The translations under genes were made by a program, and so were the position numbers. Positions 34,770-45,373 of a stretch of 64,000 bases of DNA are shown here, piece after piece. Within the stretch, counting starts at the first letter, position 1. Each line of letters begins with the position of its first letter. The stretch is from positions 23,965,150 to 24,029,149 of the forward strand of contig JASXTE010000014.1 of the NCBI GenBank assembly GCA_030280995.1. Direction: 5' to 3'. Below the pieces are notes generated by a model. It was not told the DNA's origin. It saw only the letters and a list, made by a program, of their open reading frames with translations, and did no database searches. This DNA comes from Hemileia vastatrix. Taxonomy: Eukaryota > Basidiomycota > Pucciniomycetes > Pucciniales > Zaghouaniaceae.

Positions 34770-35600
34770 GTGTGATATTTGAGTATACAATTTATAGAAA
34801 AAAGTGGCTTATGAGTTAAGAAAATATCTAGAAAATTAATAAATTTGACATTTGAGTGCACTGTAACAATGGAAAAGGGGCAAGTGTGATGAGTAAAAAG
34901 TTAGTAAATGATGAAGTGTAATGTTTGAGTATTAAATATAGGATGTTGTGTTTTAATAACTTTTTTGACCCAAAAGAGAGTGTTTTAGAGGTAAAAATTC
35001 TGTTGAAATACACCTGTCAAGGGCATGCATATTTCATTTTTGGATGGCAGATTAGGAACCTTTTTTGTGGTGCATATTTTTTGTGTAGTTGGTAATTTTT
35101 GAGACATCCTAAATTAATATTTGAGTGTAAAGTTAATATGGTAATGGGAATGAGAAATTAGAAAAAAGCTAGCAAATGATTTAACGTCATGTTTGAGTAT
35201 AAAATGATGATTTAAAAAAGGCAAGTGAGATGGATAAAGACATGGTAAATGATGAAATTCAATATTTAAGTATTAAAAATATGTTTTTAAAATTGAAATT
35301 GAGATAAGTAAAAGTTAGTAAATAATGGAGTTTGATATTTGAGTATAATATTGAGATGGAAAAGTGAGGAATGAGAAGGAAAAAAAGCTAGCAAATGATG
35401 AAATATTATATTTTAGTATAAAATTATGGTGGAACAGGGAGAATTGAGAAAATTAATTACTTATTAAATGATGAAGTGTAGTTTTTGTATAAATTTAACA
35501 TGGTAAACTGGCAAGTGAGAAGATGAAAAAAACATTTGTGAATGATATAATTTGATGTCCTAATGCAAAATTGCAATGAAAATTTGGTAAGTAGGATTCA
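34770..35600 (+). repeat. Degenerate satellite-like array (about 70-75 bp units)
   Basis: Around eight loosely conserved units repeat the themes GCTAGCAAATGATG, TTTGAGTATAAAAT and GGCAAGTGAGA. Spacing is irregular and mismatches are common, so the array is old. No gene is seen within it or in the short AT-rich stretch 35601-36093. Confidence 0.65.
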
Positions 35601-36093
35601 TGAGTAGGTTAAAATTTTATCAATGTGATGAATTGTGATAATTTTTTATGAAAAGGTGAAGTGGCTAGAAAGTTATGAAAAATATTACTGTGAGATAATT
35701 GAAAATATTACTAAGAAGTGCTGGTCAAATGTGGGTTAATCACTTGTCAAATGCTGGCCATGTGCTGGATGAATTCTGGTCAAAGCAAAAAATGTACTGC
35801 AGGCTGATATGCAGGTCCCCACACAATTTTTACTGATGATTGAGTTTAAATATATGAAACAAAGATTTCAATGATTTTTCTTTCTCTTTAACATTTATTG
35901 AAATAAATATTTATCATTATTTTTGGTCAAAGAATTAAATTAAAAATTTTTTTTTCCTTAATAAAATCACTAAGTAAAATTTCATTATTATTTCTAGCTT
36001 ATATACAATTTTTCAGCCTTAATATTCAAAGGACTGAGTAAAAAGTAATTATAAATTATGTTAAACACATGGACTATACATGGGAACAATAAA

Positions 36094-37287
36094 TGTCGGC
36101 CGGTCGTCTAGAAGAAGATGAAAAAAGAAGGTAGAAGGGGAAATAAAAGGTAACTGAAATAAAGAACTATATAAAAAAAAACTTAAAGACTTTTGATAAA
36201 GATGGATGGGGATCAAGGTGGTTAATAAAGTAAGTACGGTTTTATTCTCTCTGTTCAATTATCAACTATTAATACTAAAATATTCTTATTACAACCTTTT
36301 AATATTTTATTGTATTACTTAAATAGTCAGAAGCGCAATTTAAATAGTAGTAAATAAAATGTATTTTGTAGTGTAATTAAAATTTGTTTGAGTAGTAAGT
36401 GATGAGGATAAATGAGATAACACAAGGCCTTTTATAGGTAAAGGGACCAATGAGGCGCTATCACTGAGTATATACAAAATAATAATAGGATGAAACAAAA
36501 AGATAAAAGAAAATAATTGAAACATAACAATGGAGAGAAAAAGATGAAACAAGTAATTAAAATCCCAATTAAGAACACAATTTTCACGCAACCATTTCCC
36601 AAATCATTTAAGTAATATAGTGAGTAATTAAACAATCTCTGAGACATGAGGACCATGTGAAAAAGTAATCCAATCAAGTATAACAATATTTTTTATAGAT
36701 TTTTTAAGTGAAGCAAATGGAATGTTTTGATGCAAAAAAATATTGTAATCAATTTTTGTATTAGTCTGTAGAAAATTAATACATTGTTTTGACTATGTAA
36801 TAACTAGTTGAAACAAGTAATTAATTTTTCTACTGAACCAAATTTAGAATTTTTAATTAATTATAATTATTATAATGCATTTAATATTCAACACAAATAA
36901 GGGTCAAAAAACAACGTCAATAATTATGGATAAATTTGAATATGAAAAGGGTTAAATTATATATTTAAATTTAAAAATTAATGTAATTACAATATAAGAT
37001 AATTTAATAAGATTTAATTATATTATCAACATGTAATTAATTAATTATTCATTAAATACACATAACACCTCTTTATATGGAATATATTAATTATTTTAAT
37101 GTATACTTAATTTATATGATAATAAAATTAGTATAAAATTTATTTTAGTTATAAAATAATATTTTAATATAATTTATTATGTAATATAAATTTAATATAT
37201 ATACATAATATGCAATTATTATGTCATTTATTTACTCCAATAAAATTGTATGTTTATTACTTGGCTCCTGGGACAGCCTGGCTGACA
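36094..37287 (-). repeat. 3' LTR of element C
   Basis: 1194 bp, preceded (minus strand) by the purine tract AGTGAGGGAG. It carries short hydrophobic ORFs of no evident meaning. Confidence 0.95.
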
Positions 37288-37321
37288 CTCCCTCACTCTA
37301 AAAAAAACAATAAAAAAAATG

Positions 37322-40300
37322 CTATGATTTTTTCTTTTTATACTTTTTTAATAGAGTAGGAAGGTTTGAAATTTCTTTACCAGGTATCCATGCATCATAT
37401 TCAGATGAATTATTTTTAAATCTCAATAAATACTCAGTACCTATTTCAGAAGTGATAATTCTATCATTGAGAATTTTATCAATTTCTGCAGTTTCTATGA
37501 CTTCCTGAGGGTTTATCTTAGGTCTACCCCTTCTTTTTGGAAAAAAGTCACTGTTGGAAGTATAAGGTTTTAACTGGGAAATGGGGAAAACAGGATGTTT
37601 TCTATCATATGGAGAGTATAACACAACTTCAACTGCATTATCTCCAATCATTTTTTTCACAACAAAAGGACCCACAAAGGATCTTTTAATTTGTTGTTAC
37701 CCTGTAAACTGAAGTGGACAGTAGATATCAACACTTCATCACCTTCTTTAAATGTGTGTTCTTTATGGGATTTATCCCATCTTTTCTTCTCATATTCAAA
37801 TACTTTATCAATACAAGATTGAGCATGTTTTCTGCACAGTTGTTGCATTTGAAAAAAAGATTTGACACCAGGGTGTAATTCCAATTTTAGGCAATTTACT
37901 ATTGAGTATTTGAGCAGGAGTATGAGGGACATAACCTAGCCAAAGCTCAAAAGGTTTATTCTGAGTAACAGAGTGAACAGTGCTATTATAAGCAAATTCA
38001 AGACCAGGCAATATGATGACCCAGTCATGAGTAAATCTTTCATTGTCTTTATATTCCAATCCAAAGGCACAATACCTTCTAATCATATCCTCTAGAGTTT
38101 GAATCATTCTTTCAGCTAGACCATCAGTTTGGGGATGGTTAGCAGTAGATAATTTTAATTCACAACCACATATATCCATTAGAGACATCCAGAATTCAGA
38201 TGTAAATTTTGGATCTCTGTCAGATATAATGGCTCTAGGGAATCCAACTATATTGAACATATTACACCACCATAAGAAAGCCAAGTCTTTGGTGGAGAAA
38301 TCCTTATGGGTGGGAACAAATTTGCACATTTTAGTAAATCTATCCACTATTACTCAACAAGAATTATAATTTTCTTTTCCTGCAATAGGAAGACCAGTGA
38401 CAAAATTCATATTAATGATTTACCAGGGAGAATCAGGTGCTTCAATATGCTGTAATAACCCTGCTCTCTTACCAGTCAATCTTTTGGATTTCTGGCATGA
38501 ATCACAAGATTCAACATATAATTTTGCATCTTCAGACATATTAGCCCACCAAGCAGTGTTTTTGAGTCTAATCAATGTCTTCTCAAGATCAAAATGACCA
38601 GCTAATATGTCATCATGACAAAGTTTGAGGATAATTTCATTCATAGAAGGAGAAATTACAATTACATTAGTAAGCTTTCTTCTATAATAAATGTATCCAT
38701 CTTCAATAGAAAACTTTCCCTTAATTAAAGCATTCTGATATTTAGCAGGAAGAGCTTTAATCAATGCCTGAATAGAAGCATTTTTAGGATCATTTAAGAT
38801 AGTAACTAATTTATTTAAATCAGAATCCTTATCATATGAATCCAGAATTAATTGTAATAACTCTTCTTCCATATCAACTATAAATATACCATGGATATGA
38901 ACAGTATCATCTTCAGTTACATAAGCAGGATTTGAGTCATTATTTTGCAGAGGCAATCTGGAGAGCATATCAACATTGGAGTGAACATTTCCAGCCCTAT
39001 GGATAATTGTCATCTGTCCTCTGTATTCTTGAACAGCAAGTTGCCACCTGAACATATGTCTGTTAGGTGTTTTCAGGTTTAAGAGGGACTTCACAGCACT
39101 ACAGTCAGCTACCAATTCAAACTTTTGGTCATCTAGATAGTAATGAAGTTTCTCTAGAGCCCAAACAGCTGCTAAGCACTCTAATTGAGTGGCACCATAT
39201 TTCAATTCACTATTTCTCAAGGTTCTTGAAATATAACAAATTACAACCTCTGAGGATTTATCATTTATAACTTGTTTCTGGTGAAGGGCAGCACCCAGAC
39301 CAACAAAGCTAGTATCTGTGTATAGGACAAAAGGTTTGTTGAAATCTGGAAGAGCCAATATAGGGGCTGTCATTAAGCAACTTTTTAATGTATCAAAAGC
39401 TTTTTGACAGTCATTATTCCAGAGAAAGGCAACATTTTTTCTGGTCAGTTTTGTAAGAGGCAAGGCTATGACCTGATAATTTTTAATATATTGTCTATAA
39501 TAGCCACACATACCCAAAAAACTTTGAATTTCTCTTACAGAAGTTGGTGCTTTCACATTTTGAATGACAGCAACTTTGTTTTGGTCGACACAAATTTTTA
39601 AGCCTGACACAACATGGCCAAGGACTTTCAAGGATTGAAAACCAAATTTACACTTTTTAAGGACAAGGTCATATTGATTTCATCCATTTTTTGGAAAACT
39701 CTATTTAAGTGAATCATATGTTCATCAAAAGTTTTAGAAAAAATTATAATGTCATCAATGTAAACCATGAGCCATCCTTCAATTATTTCTTGATGGAAAG
39801 TGTTATCCATTACCTTTTGAAAAACTGAAGGAGCATTTTTAGAGCCAAATGGCATCCTAACATACTTATATATTCCCATATGAGTAGCAATAAACAAAAA
39901 GTTTTGAGAATTTTTCTCAACTGGAACTTGATGATATCCTTTATTACCATCCAGACAACTAATAAATTTTGCACCTTGCAAGGTAGCATGTATTGAATTA
40001 ATTCTGGTTAAAGGATAAATATCATCAACAGTATAAGTGTTCAATGCTCTCTAATTACCACATAATCTAGCCTTATCTTTTTCATAAGAAATCAAGACTG
40101 GGGAGATGACACAATATTTGGGGGTGACATCCACTTTCTCAATGATATTCATTTTTAATAATGTGGAAATATTATCTTCAATATCCTTTCTTTTTGTTGG
40201 AGAAGCAGGATATGGTTTTTTCTTAAGACTAGGAGGGACATCACTCAAGTTACAGGATAAGGTAATTTTCATTTCTTCCTGAACAATTCCTAAGACATGA

Positions 40301-40737
40301 GAACCATGAGAAAAATCCATAGGGAAAGAGGTAATTGAGGCAATAATAGAATCCTTTTGTTCACTAGTTAACTGATCACCAAAAGAAGCAGTATTTATTT
40401 CATTTAATAAATCATCCATTTCAATTGTTGTTCTGCCTTTACACTGGATTAGTGAGTTACAAGACTTTAACAGATGCCCAGAAGGTTTTCTAGAGGAGGA
40501 AATTTTGAATTTCCTTTTGCCATTAAATCACAAGGTGAAGCAATTATTTGCTGGGTCCAATTTCACACCAAACATGGTTAAAATATCATTACCCATAATA
40601 AACCTATTTCTTAAATTATCATTTTTCATGACAACAAATTCACAAATAGCTCTGACAAAACCACCATTATATTTGAAGAATACAGAGGTTTTGTATTTGC
40701 CAATAGGAATTAAGGTAGAACCATACCCTCTCCATTT
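37322..40737 (-). pseudogene. Pol of element C: RT, RNase H, integrase, chromodomain-like tail (broken)
   Basis: RT parts lie at 40419-40051 and 40044-39628 with intact YIDD (LMVYIDDIIIFSK). RNase H and the integrase zinc module are in the long frame 39631-38420 (LYTDTSFVGLGAALHQKQ, HSNVDMLSRLP, SCDSCQKSKRLTGKR). The integrase core is at 38347-37808 (ISDRDPKFTSEFW, TDGLAERMIQTLED). A GPF module and chromodomain-like tail end it (37675-37322). Lesions are TGA in the protease/RT junction near 40532, TAG at 40051, a one-base loss near 39655, TAA at about 38420, TGA near 38355 and a frame change near 37680. The first integrase Asp reads Asn (38405-38407). Confidence 0.9.
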
Positions 40738-43380
40738 TTAAGAAGTTATAGGTAATAATTTACTCAAATAATCCTTATCTACTGAAGCTAAAGCCTTTTC
40801 AGAGACTACACTTCCTCCAGCACCAGAGTCAAGAACTACATCAACACTTTTACAATTAATGATAACAGGTGCTTTCAAGGGGGATATGGCTACAGAATTG
40901 TTAGTAATATCTTTAATTATTTCAGCATTTTCCACTGAAGATAAATCCAATACACATTTTTCAGATATATTATCTAAATAATGGACATCCTGTTCTAACA
41001 TTAGAACATCTTTAACAGAGTCATTTCCATAGGAGATATTACTTTCACAATCACTAGAAGAATTATTGACATCAATTTCAGCTTCATCAGTGTCTTCATT
41101 TTGTTCAACAAGATGAATTTTCTTGTCACAAACATGACCCTTTTGCCATGGTTTGTTACATTTATAACAAGTATTTGTTGCATATTTTTTAGGTGCAACT
41201 GGGGCAGAGGGTTTACCAGATTTTTCTGGGAGCTTTGTAGAAGGTTTATTCTGATCATTATAAGATTTACCAAGGTAATTCTTTGGTTCATATCTATGGT
41301 TGAGTAGTACCTCATTACAGATATTAATGAAAGAAGAATTTTTGCTTACATGCTCAGCTCTAGCCACAATCAAATCTCTAAGAGAATTTGGTAATTTATA
41401 CAAGATTTTATCTCTCCAAATATCATAATCCATCTTTGGATCAATTGCTCTTAGGATTTTTGTTACTTTCATAAGAAAAACAATGGGCTTTTCAACAGAG
41501 GAGGATACATATCTAGTATTATCATACAGTATTTGCTGAGCTAACCTGAATTTTGAACCACCAAACTGATTCTCAATCAAGGATTTCCAATCATTCCATG
41601 TATAATGATTGTTATCTAAAAGGACAGATTCATACCACATCAAGGCTACATTGGAAAATAAAGAAATTAGCTTAGAAACAATTTCCTCATCAGGTAGTTT
41701 ATAAGAACTCTTTAAATTATCAATTATTTGGATAAAGTGTTGCCAATCAGAAGAAGAATCACCATCAAAGGTAGGATATTGGTCCAACTTAGGCCAATTT
41801 TTCTGACTACTGGGATGGTTCATTTTTTGGTTTGAATTATTCATCAATAATAATTCCTGAAGTTTAGCCAGGTGTTCAGAAATTTCATTATTTACAGAAA
41901 CAGCTGGTGCATGACCATCACAAGATTTTTTGCTAATAGCAAAAGATTTTACAGACTTATTGTCAGTTTGTTTAATGGTTGAAATATGAGGAAGAAAGGA
42001 GGAACTCTGCTCAGGTTCTTTTTCTTTATTTTTATGCAGCTTATGGACAGCATTCTCATTCATACCATTATTGATGGTTAAGGTTGAGAATTTTTCCTGC
42101 AGTTCAGACACATAGTTTCTTATCCTTGGAATTTCAGACATCTGGTCATTTACTTTTGCAAGAGATAGAACATTTCTGTCCTCAGAAACTGTGTGTTTGG
42201 CACTTAGTGCATGGAAATCATTCTTTAGCTTTTTAAACTCATTTTTTAGAGATTTTATTTCACTTTTTAATGAATAATTTTCTTCAATAAGGGGTTTCAA
42301 TTCACTCAAGGTCTTATGTAGATTGATATTTTTATCTGAGATAGCTCTATGGTCACTCCTTATTTGTTTTTGTTGGCTAAGAACAATATTCAAGCCTTCT
42401 TTGATTTTAAAATAAGCTGTATCCTGTACAGCAGAACTTACTTTACATTGCAAGTGAAAATTATTTAATCTATCATTCTCATGGATTAACACATCTCTCA
42501 AATGTTTCTCTTTCACAACATTAAAATCAAGGGTATCTTTTAATATTTCTTCAGAAGTTTTCTCAATTAAGGTATAGACTTCAGGGGAAACAGAATCATT
42601 CTTAATTGCAAGAGAAGGATTAATTAAAGAAGTAGAAGTTAAATGTAAAGGTTCATCAAATGACAATTTGCTAATTACATTAATAGGGCTACTAGTTACA
42701 GAAAGCTGCCTTTTAACAGTTTTAACTGTTCTTTCACCATTCTCAATAATATTACCTGCAGATGAAGTCTTATTAGAAAACATTCCCAAGTGACTATCAA
42801 CCAAATTACTTACCATGGCAGAGGAGGAAAATTCCCCTGAGACTGAGTTTGGGATTGGGCTTGGGCCTTCTTTCTCCTGCTTTGTTGGTAAGGATGAGGA
42901 GGAGGATGGAAATTGGGTGTTCTGGATGGGCCAGGCTGATGATGAGGAGGATGTTGCACATTCTGCTGGTAGTGACTCATTAGATAATCCCATTTCCATT
43001 GCTCTACTTCCATAGTACTTTGATTTTGGATGGAGGAGCTGGGGGGCTGTGAAGGTTGAGCCTGAAACTGAGGCTGATTGGAAGGCAACTGAGGAGGGGC
43101 CTGGGCCTGATTTTGGTTCCTGAGTTCCTGAACTTGATCCCACAAGGTGTCTACTTTTGCCTTGTATTTCATGTTTTCTGTCTTCAGTTCTTTTGATGTG
43201 ACTGGACAGAGAAAGTTTTTTTATTTTGAATCCTTTTGGAAGACCTTCTTGAGGTACTGGAGGTTTTACTTCCTTCTGTTGTGCTGGGGGAAGGGGGTTT
43301 GATTTGTTTACTTTTCCTGTCATTTCCTCATCCTGAATTATGTGAATTTTTCTTGTTCGTATAAGATTTTTTATGTTCAA
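40738..43380 (-). CDS. Gag-protease ORF of element C (880 residues)
   Basis: This is the longest open frame in the window. The N-terminal 250 residues are Ser/Pro-rich and partly overlap another open frame (ORF0). Residues about 300-450 are coiled-coil-like (SLKSEIKSLKNEFKKLKNDF). The capsid core is at about residues 530-700 (NWPKLDQYPTFDGDSSSDWQ, NQFGGSKFRLAQQ). The zinc knuckle is near 41130-41170 (TCYKCNKPWQKGHVC). The protease active site VVLDSGAGGSVVS starts near residue 848 (Asp851). The frame stops at 40738-40740 inside the protease, where A keeps reading, so this stop is probably a lesion. The start is chosen as the first Met. The true translation start may be further in, for example at the CCATGG at 42816. 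Confidence 0.8.
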   Translation of the reverse strand: MNIKNLIRTRKIHIIQDEEMTGKVNKSNPLPPAQQKEVKPPVPQEGLPKGFKIKKLSLSSHIKRTEDRKHEIQGKSRHLVGSSSGTQEPKSGPGPSSVAFQSASVSGSTFTAPQLLHPKSKYYGSRAMEMGLSNESLPAECATSSSSSAWPIQNTQFPSSSSSLPTKQEKEGPSPIPNSVSGEFSSSAMVSNLVDSHLGMFSNKTSSAGNIIENGERTVKTVKRQLSVTSSPINVISKLSFDEPLHLTSTSLINPSLAIKNDSVSPEVYTLIEKTSEEILKDTLDFNVVKEKHLRDVLIHENDRLNNFHLQCKVSSAVQDTAYFKIKEGLNIVLSQQKQIRSDHRAISDKNINLHKTLSELKPLIEENYSLKSEIKSLKNEFKKLKNDFHALSAKHTVSEDRNVLSLAKVNDQMSEIPRIRNYVSELQEKFSTLTINNGMNENAVHKLHKNKEKEPEQSSSFLPHISTIKQTDNKSVKSFAISKKSCDGHAPAVSVNNEISEHLAKLQELLLMNNSNQKMNHPSSQKNWPKLDQYPTFDGDSSSDWQHFIQIIDNLKSSYKLPDEEIVSKLISLFSNVALMWYESVLLDNNHYTWNDWKSLIENQFGGSKFRLAQQILYDNTRYVSSSVEKPIVFLMKVTKILRAIDPKMDYDIWRDKILYKLPNSLRDLIVARAEHVSKNSSFINICNEVLLNHRYEPKNYLGKSYNDQNKPSTKLPEKSGKPSAPVAPKKYATNTCYKCNKPWQKGHVCDKKIHLVEQNEDTDEAEIDVNNSSSDCESNISYGNDSVKDVLMLEQDVHYLDNISEKCVLDLSSVENAEIIKDITNNSVAISPLKAPVIINCKSVDVVLDSGAGGSVVSEKALASVDKDYLSKLLPITS
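42756..42813 (-). other. Intron-like segment in Gag leader of element C
   Basis: On the minus strand 42813-42756 is 58 nt: GTAAGT start, CTAAT 21 nt before the end, TGCAG end. It lies at the place homologous to 371-422 in A and 52560-52617 in E. Its length is 1 modulo 3 in all three. The long Gag frame reads through it in all copies, so splicing would change the frame. Confidence 0.5.
42810..43172 (-). CDS. Conserved upstream ORF (ORF0) of element C
   Basis: The 120-residue frame overlaps the N-terminal part of the long Gag frame. It has a coiled-coil start (KAKVDTLWDQVQELRNQNQ), Gln/Pro-rich middle, then KWDY, PPHH and HPYQQ motifs and ends PLPW. The stop TAA (42812-42810) overlaps the ATG of CCATGG (42816-42814). 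A and E have the same motif order in the same relative frame, so this frame, more than the overlapping part of the long ORF, looks selected. Function unknown. Confidence 0.5.
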   Translation of the reverse strand: MKYKAKVDTLWDQVQELRNQNQAQAPPQLPSNQPQFQAQPSQPPSSSIQNQSTMEVEQWKWDYLMSHYQQNVQHPPHHQPGPSRTPNFHPPPHPYQQSRRKKAQAQSQTQSQGNFPPLPW

Positions 43381-44179
43381 CTTTAGAAGAACTCACAGTA
43401 TCAGCATCATAATCAATTTCAATTTCATCCACTTGCATGTTATCCATTTTCTCAGCCAAATTGTTGGACATAATAGTGGGAAGATTAATTAATTTCTTAA
43501 AAAAAAATTAATAAAATTCAGTTAATAATTTGCTCAAAATATTAAAAAAAAATTTTTTTATTAATTAAATTATAAAAAAAAAATTTTTTTTAATATAAAG
43601 TAATATTTATAAAAAATAATTAATAATATGGACTGTAAAAGAAAATTGGGAATAAACAATTAAGTTATTTTCAACCAATTAATTAAATTACCAAAATTAA
43701 ATATGGCAATTTATGGGACTAAGTACAAAGTACTATTTAAGTCAACCAAAATTAAACAAAAATTAAAAATAAGAAAAAAATTAATTTAATAATTCAATTT
43801 TTATTAATAATAATGTTAATTTCTTCTAGGACTAAGAGGAATTAAACACTCTATAATGGTCAACTAGGAAAAAAAAATTATATATAATAAATGAACACTT
43901 ACACTCAGTGACTCAGCACAAGGCCACAATCACTTTTATTGCAATAAAAAATCTAGTATAAGAGTTAATAGGAGCAAAGGTTGACTTACAGTAGTGATCA
44001 TTAAATCACCCACAAAAATATATTACTTTTAAGATTATATAAACCTAAAAGTTAGATACCTGGTTCGATTCACGTTTGCGGAAAAAGTTCTACTTTTCGC
44101 GCAAGGTGGTCCGTGCGTTATGACTTTTGTCCAAAAAGTTGTAAAAGTTGATTGTTGATTATTCGGAAGGGTCCCCAAT
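43381..44179 (-). other. Leader of element C with possible primer site
   Basis: AT-rich untranslated leader between the 5' LTR and Gag. On the minus strand the LTR end is followed by AAT and then TGGGGACCCTTCCGAA, a candidate primer site because it starts TGG. The tRNA is not identified. No other gene is seen. Confidence 0.5.
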
Positions 44180-45373
44180 TGTCAGCCGGTCGTCTAGAAG
44201 AAGATGAAAAAAGAAGGTAGAAGGGGAAATAAAAGGTAACTGAAATAAAGAACTATATAAAAAAAAACTTAAAGACTTTTAATAAAGATGGATGGGGATC
44301 AAGGTGGTTAATAAAGTAAGTATGGTTTTATTCACTCTGTTCAATTATCAACTATTAATAATAAAATATTCTTATTACAACCTTTTAATATTTTATTGTA
44401 TTACTTAAATAGTCAGAAGCGCAATTTAAATAGTAGTAAATAAAATGTATTTTGTAGTGTAATTAAAATTTGTTTGAGTAGTAAGTGATGAGGATAAATG
44501 AGATAACACAAGGCCTTTTATAGGTAAAGGGACCAATGAGGCGCTATCACTGAGTATATACAAAATAATAATAGGATGAAACAAAAAGATAAAAGAAAAT
44601 AATTGAAACATAACAATGGAGAGAAAAAGATGAAACAAGTAATTAAAATCCCAATTATGAACACAATTTTTACGCAACCATTTCCCAAATCATTTAAGTA
44701 ATATAGTGAGTAATTAAACAATCTCTGAGACATGAGGACCATGTGAAAAAGTAATCCAATCAAGTATAACAATATTTTTTATAGATTTTTTAAGTGAAGC
44801 AAATGGAATGTTTTGATGCAAAAAAATATTGTAATCAATTTTTGTATTAGTCTGTAGAAAATTAATACATTGTTTTGACTATGTAATAACTAGTTGAAAC
44901 AAGTAATTAATTTTTCTACTGAACCAAATTTAGAATTTTTAATTAATTATAATTATTATAATGCATTTAATATTCAACACAAATAAGGGTCAAAAAACAA
45001 CGTCAATAATTATGGATAAATTTGAATATGAAAAGGGTTAAATTATATATTTAAATTTAAAAATTAATGTAATTACAATATAAGATAATTTAATAAGATT
45101 TAATTATATTATCAACATGTAATTAATTAATTATTCATTAAATACACATAACACCTCTTTATATGGAATATATTAATTATTTTAATGTATACTTAATTTA
45201 TATGATAATAAAATTAGTATAAAATTTATTTTAATTATAAAATAATATTTTAATATATTTTATTATGTAATATAAATTTAATATATATACATAATATGCA
45301 ATTATTATGTCATTTATTTACTCCAATAAAATTGTATGTTTATTACTTGGCTCCTGGGACAGCCTGGCTGACA
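44180..45373 (-). repeat. 5' LTR of element C
   Basis: 1194 bp, nearly identical to 36094-37287, with ATAAA at 45374-45378. Confidence 0.95.

Larger units (their letters stand above)
36094..45373 (-). mobile_element. Element C: complete Ty3/Gypsy chromovirus, young insertion
   Basis: Two 1194-bp LTRs (36094-37287 and 44180-45373) begin TGTC and end GACA, and a 5-bp duplication ATAAA (36089-36093, 45374-45378) flanks them. I count about nine mismatches between the LTRs, so they are near 99% identical. Read on the minus strand the order is 5' LTR, leader, Gag-protease ORF (43380-40738), pol (40737-37322), polypurine tract and 3' LTR. Proteins are related to A and E, but the LTR is a different family. 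Pol has many lesions despite the young LTRs. Confidence 0.96.

Noticed and set aside
36340..36686. Hydrophobic ORFs on the minus strand inside both C LTRs
   Set aside because: They lie in LTR DNA, are short, and their repetition only reflects the LTR pair.
42815..43015. ORFs opposite to Gag and pol genes (for example 42815-43015, 14572-15021, 19599-19976)
   Set aside because: They mirror codon structure of the real genes, with no introns, motifs or family signs.
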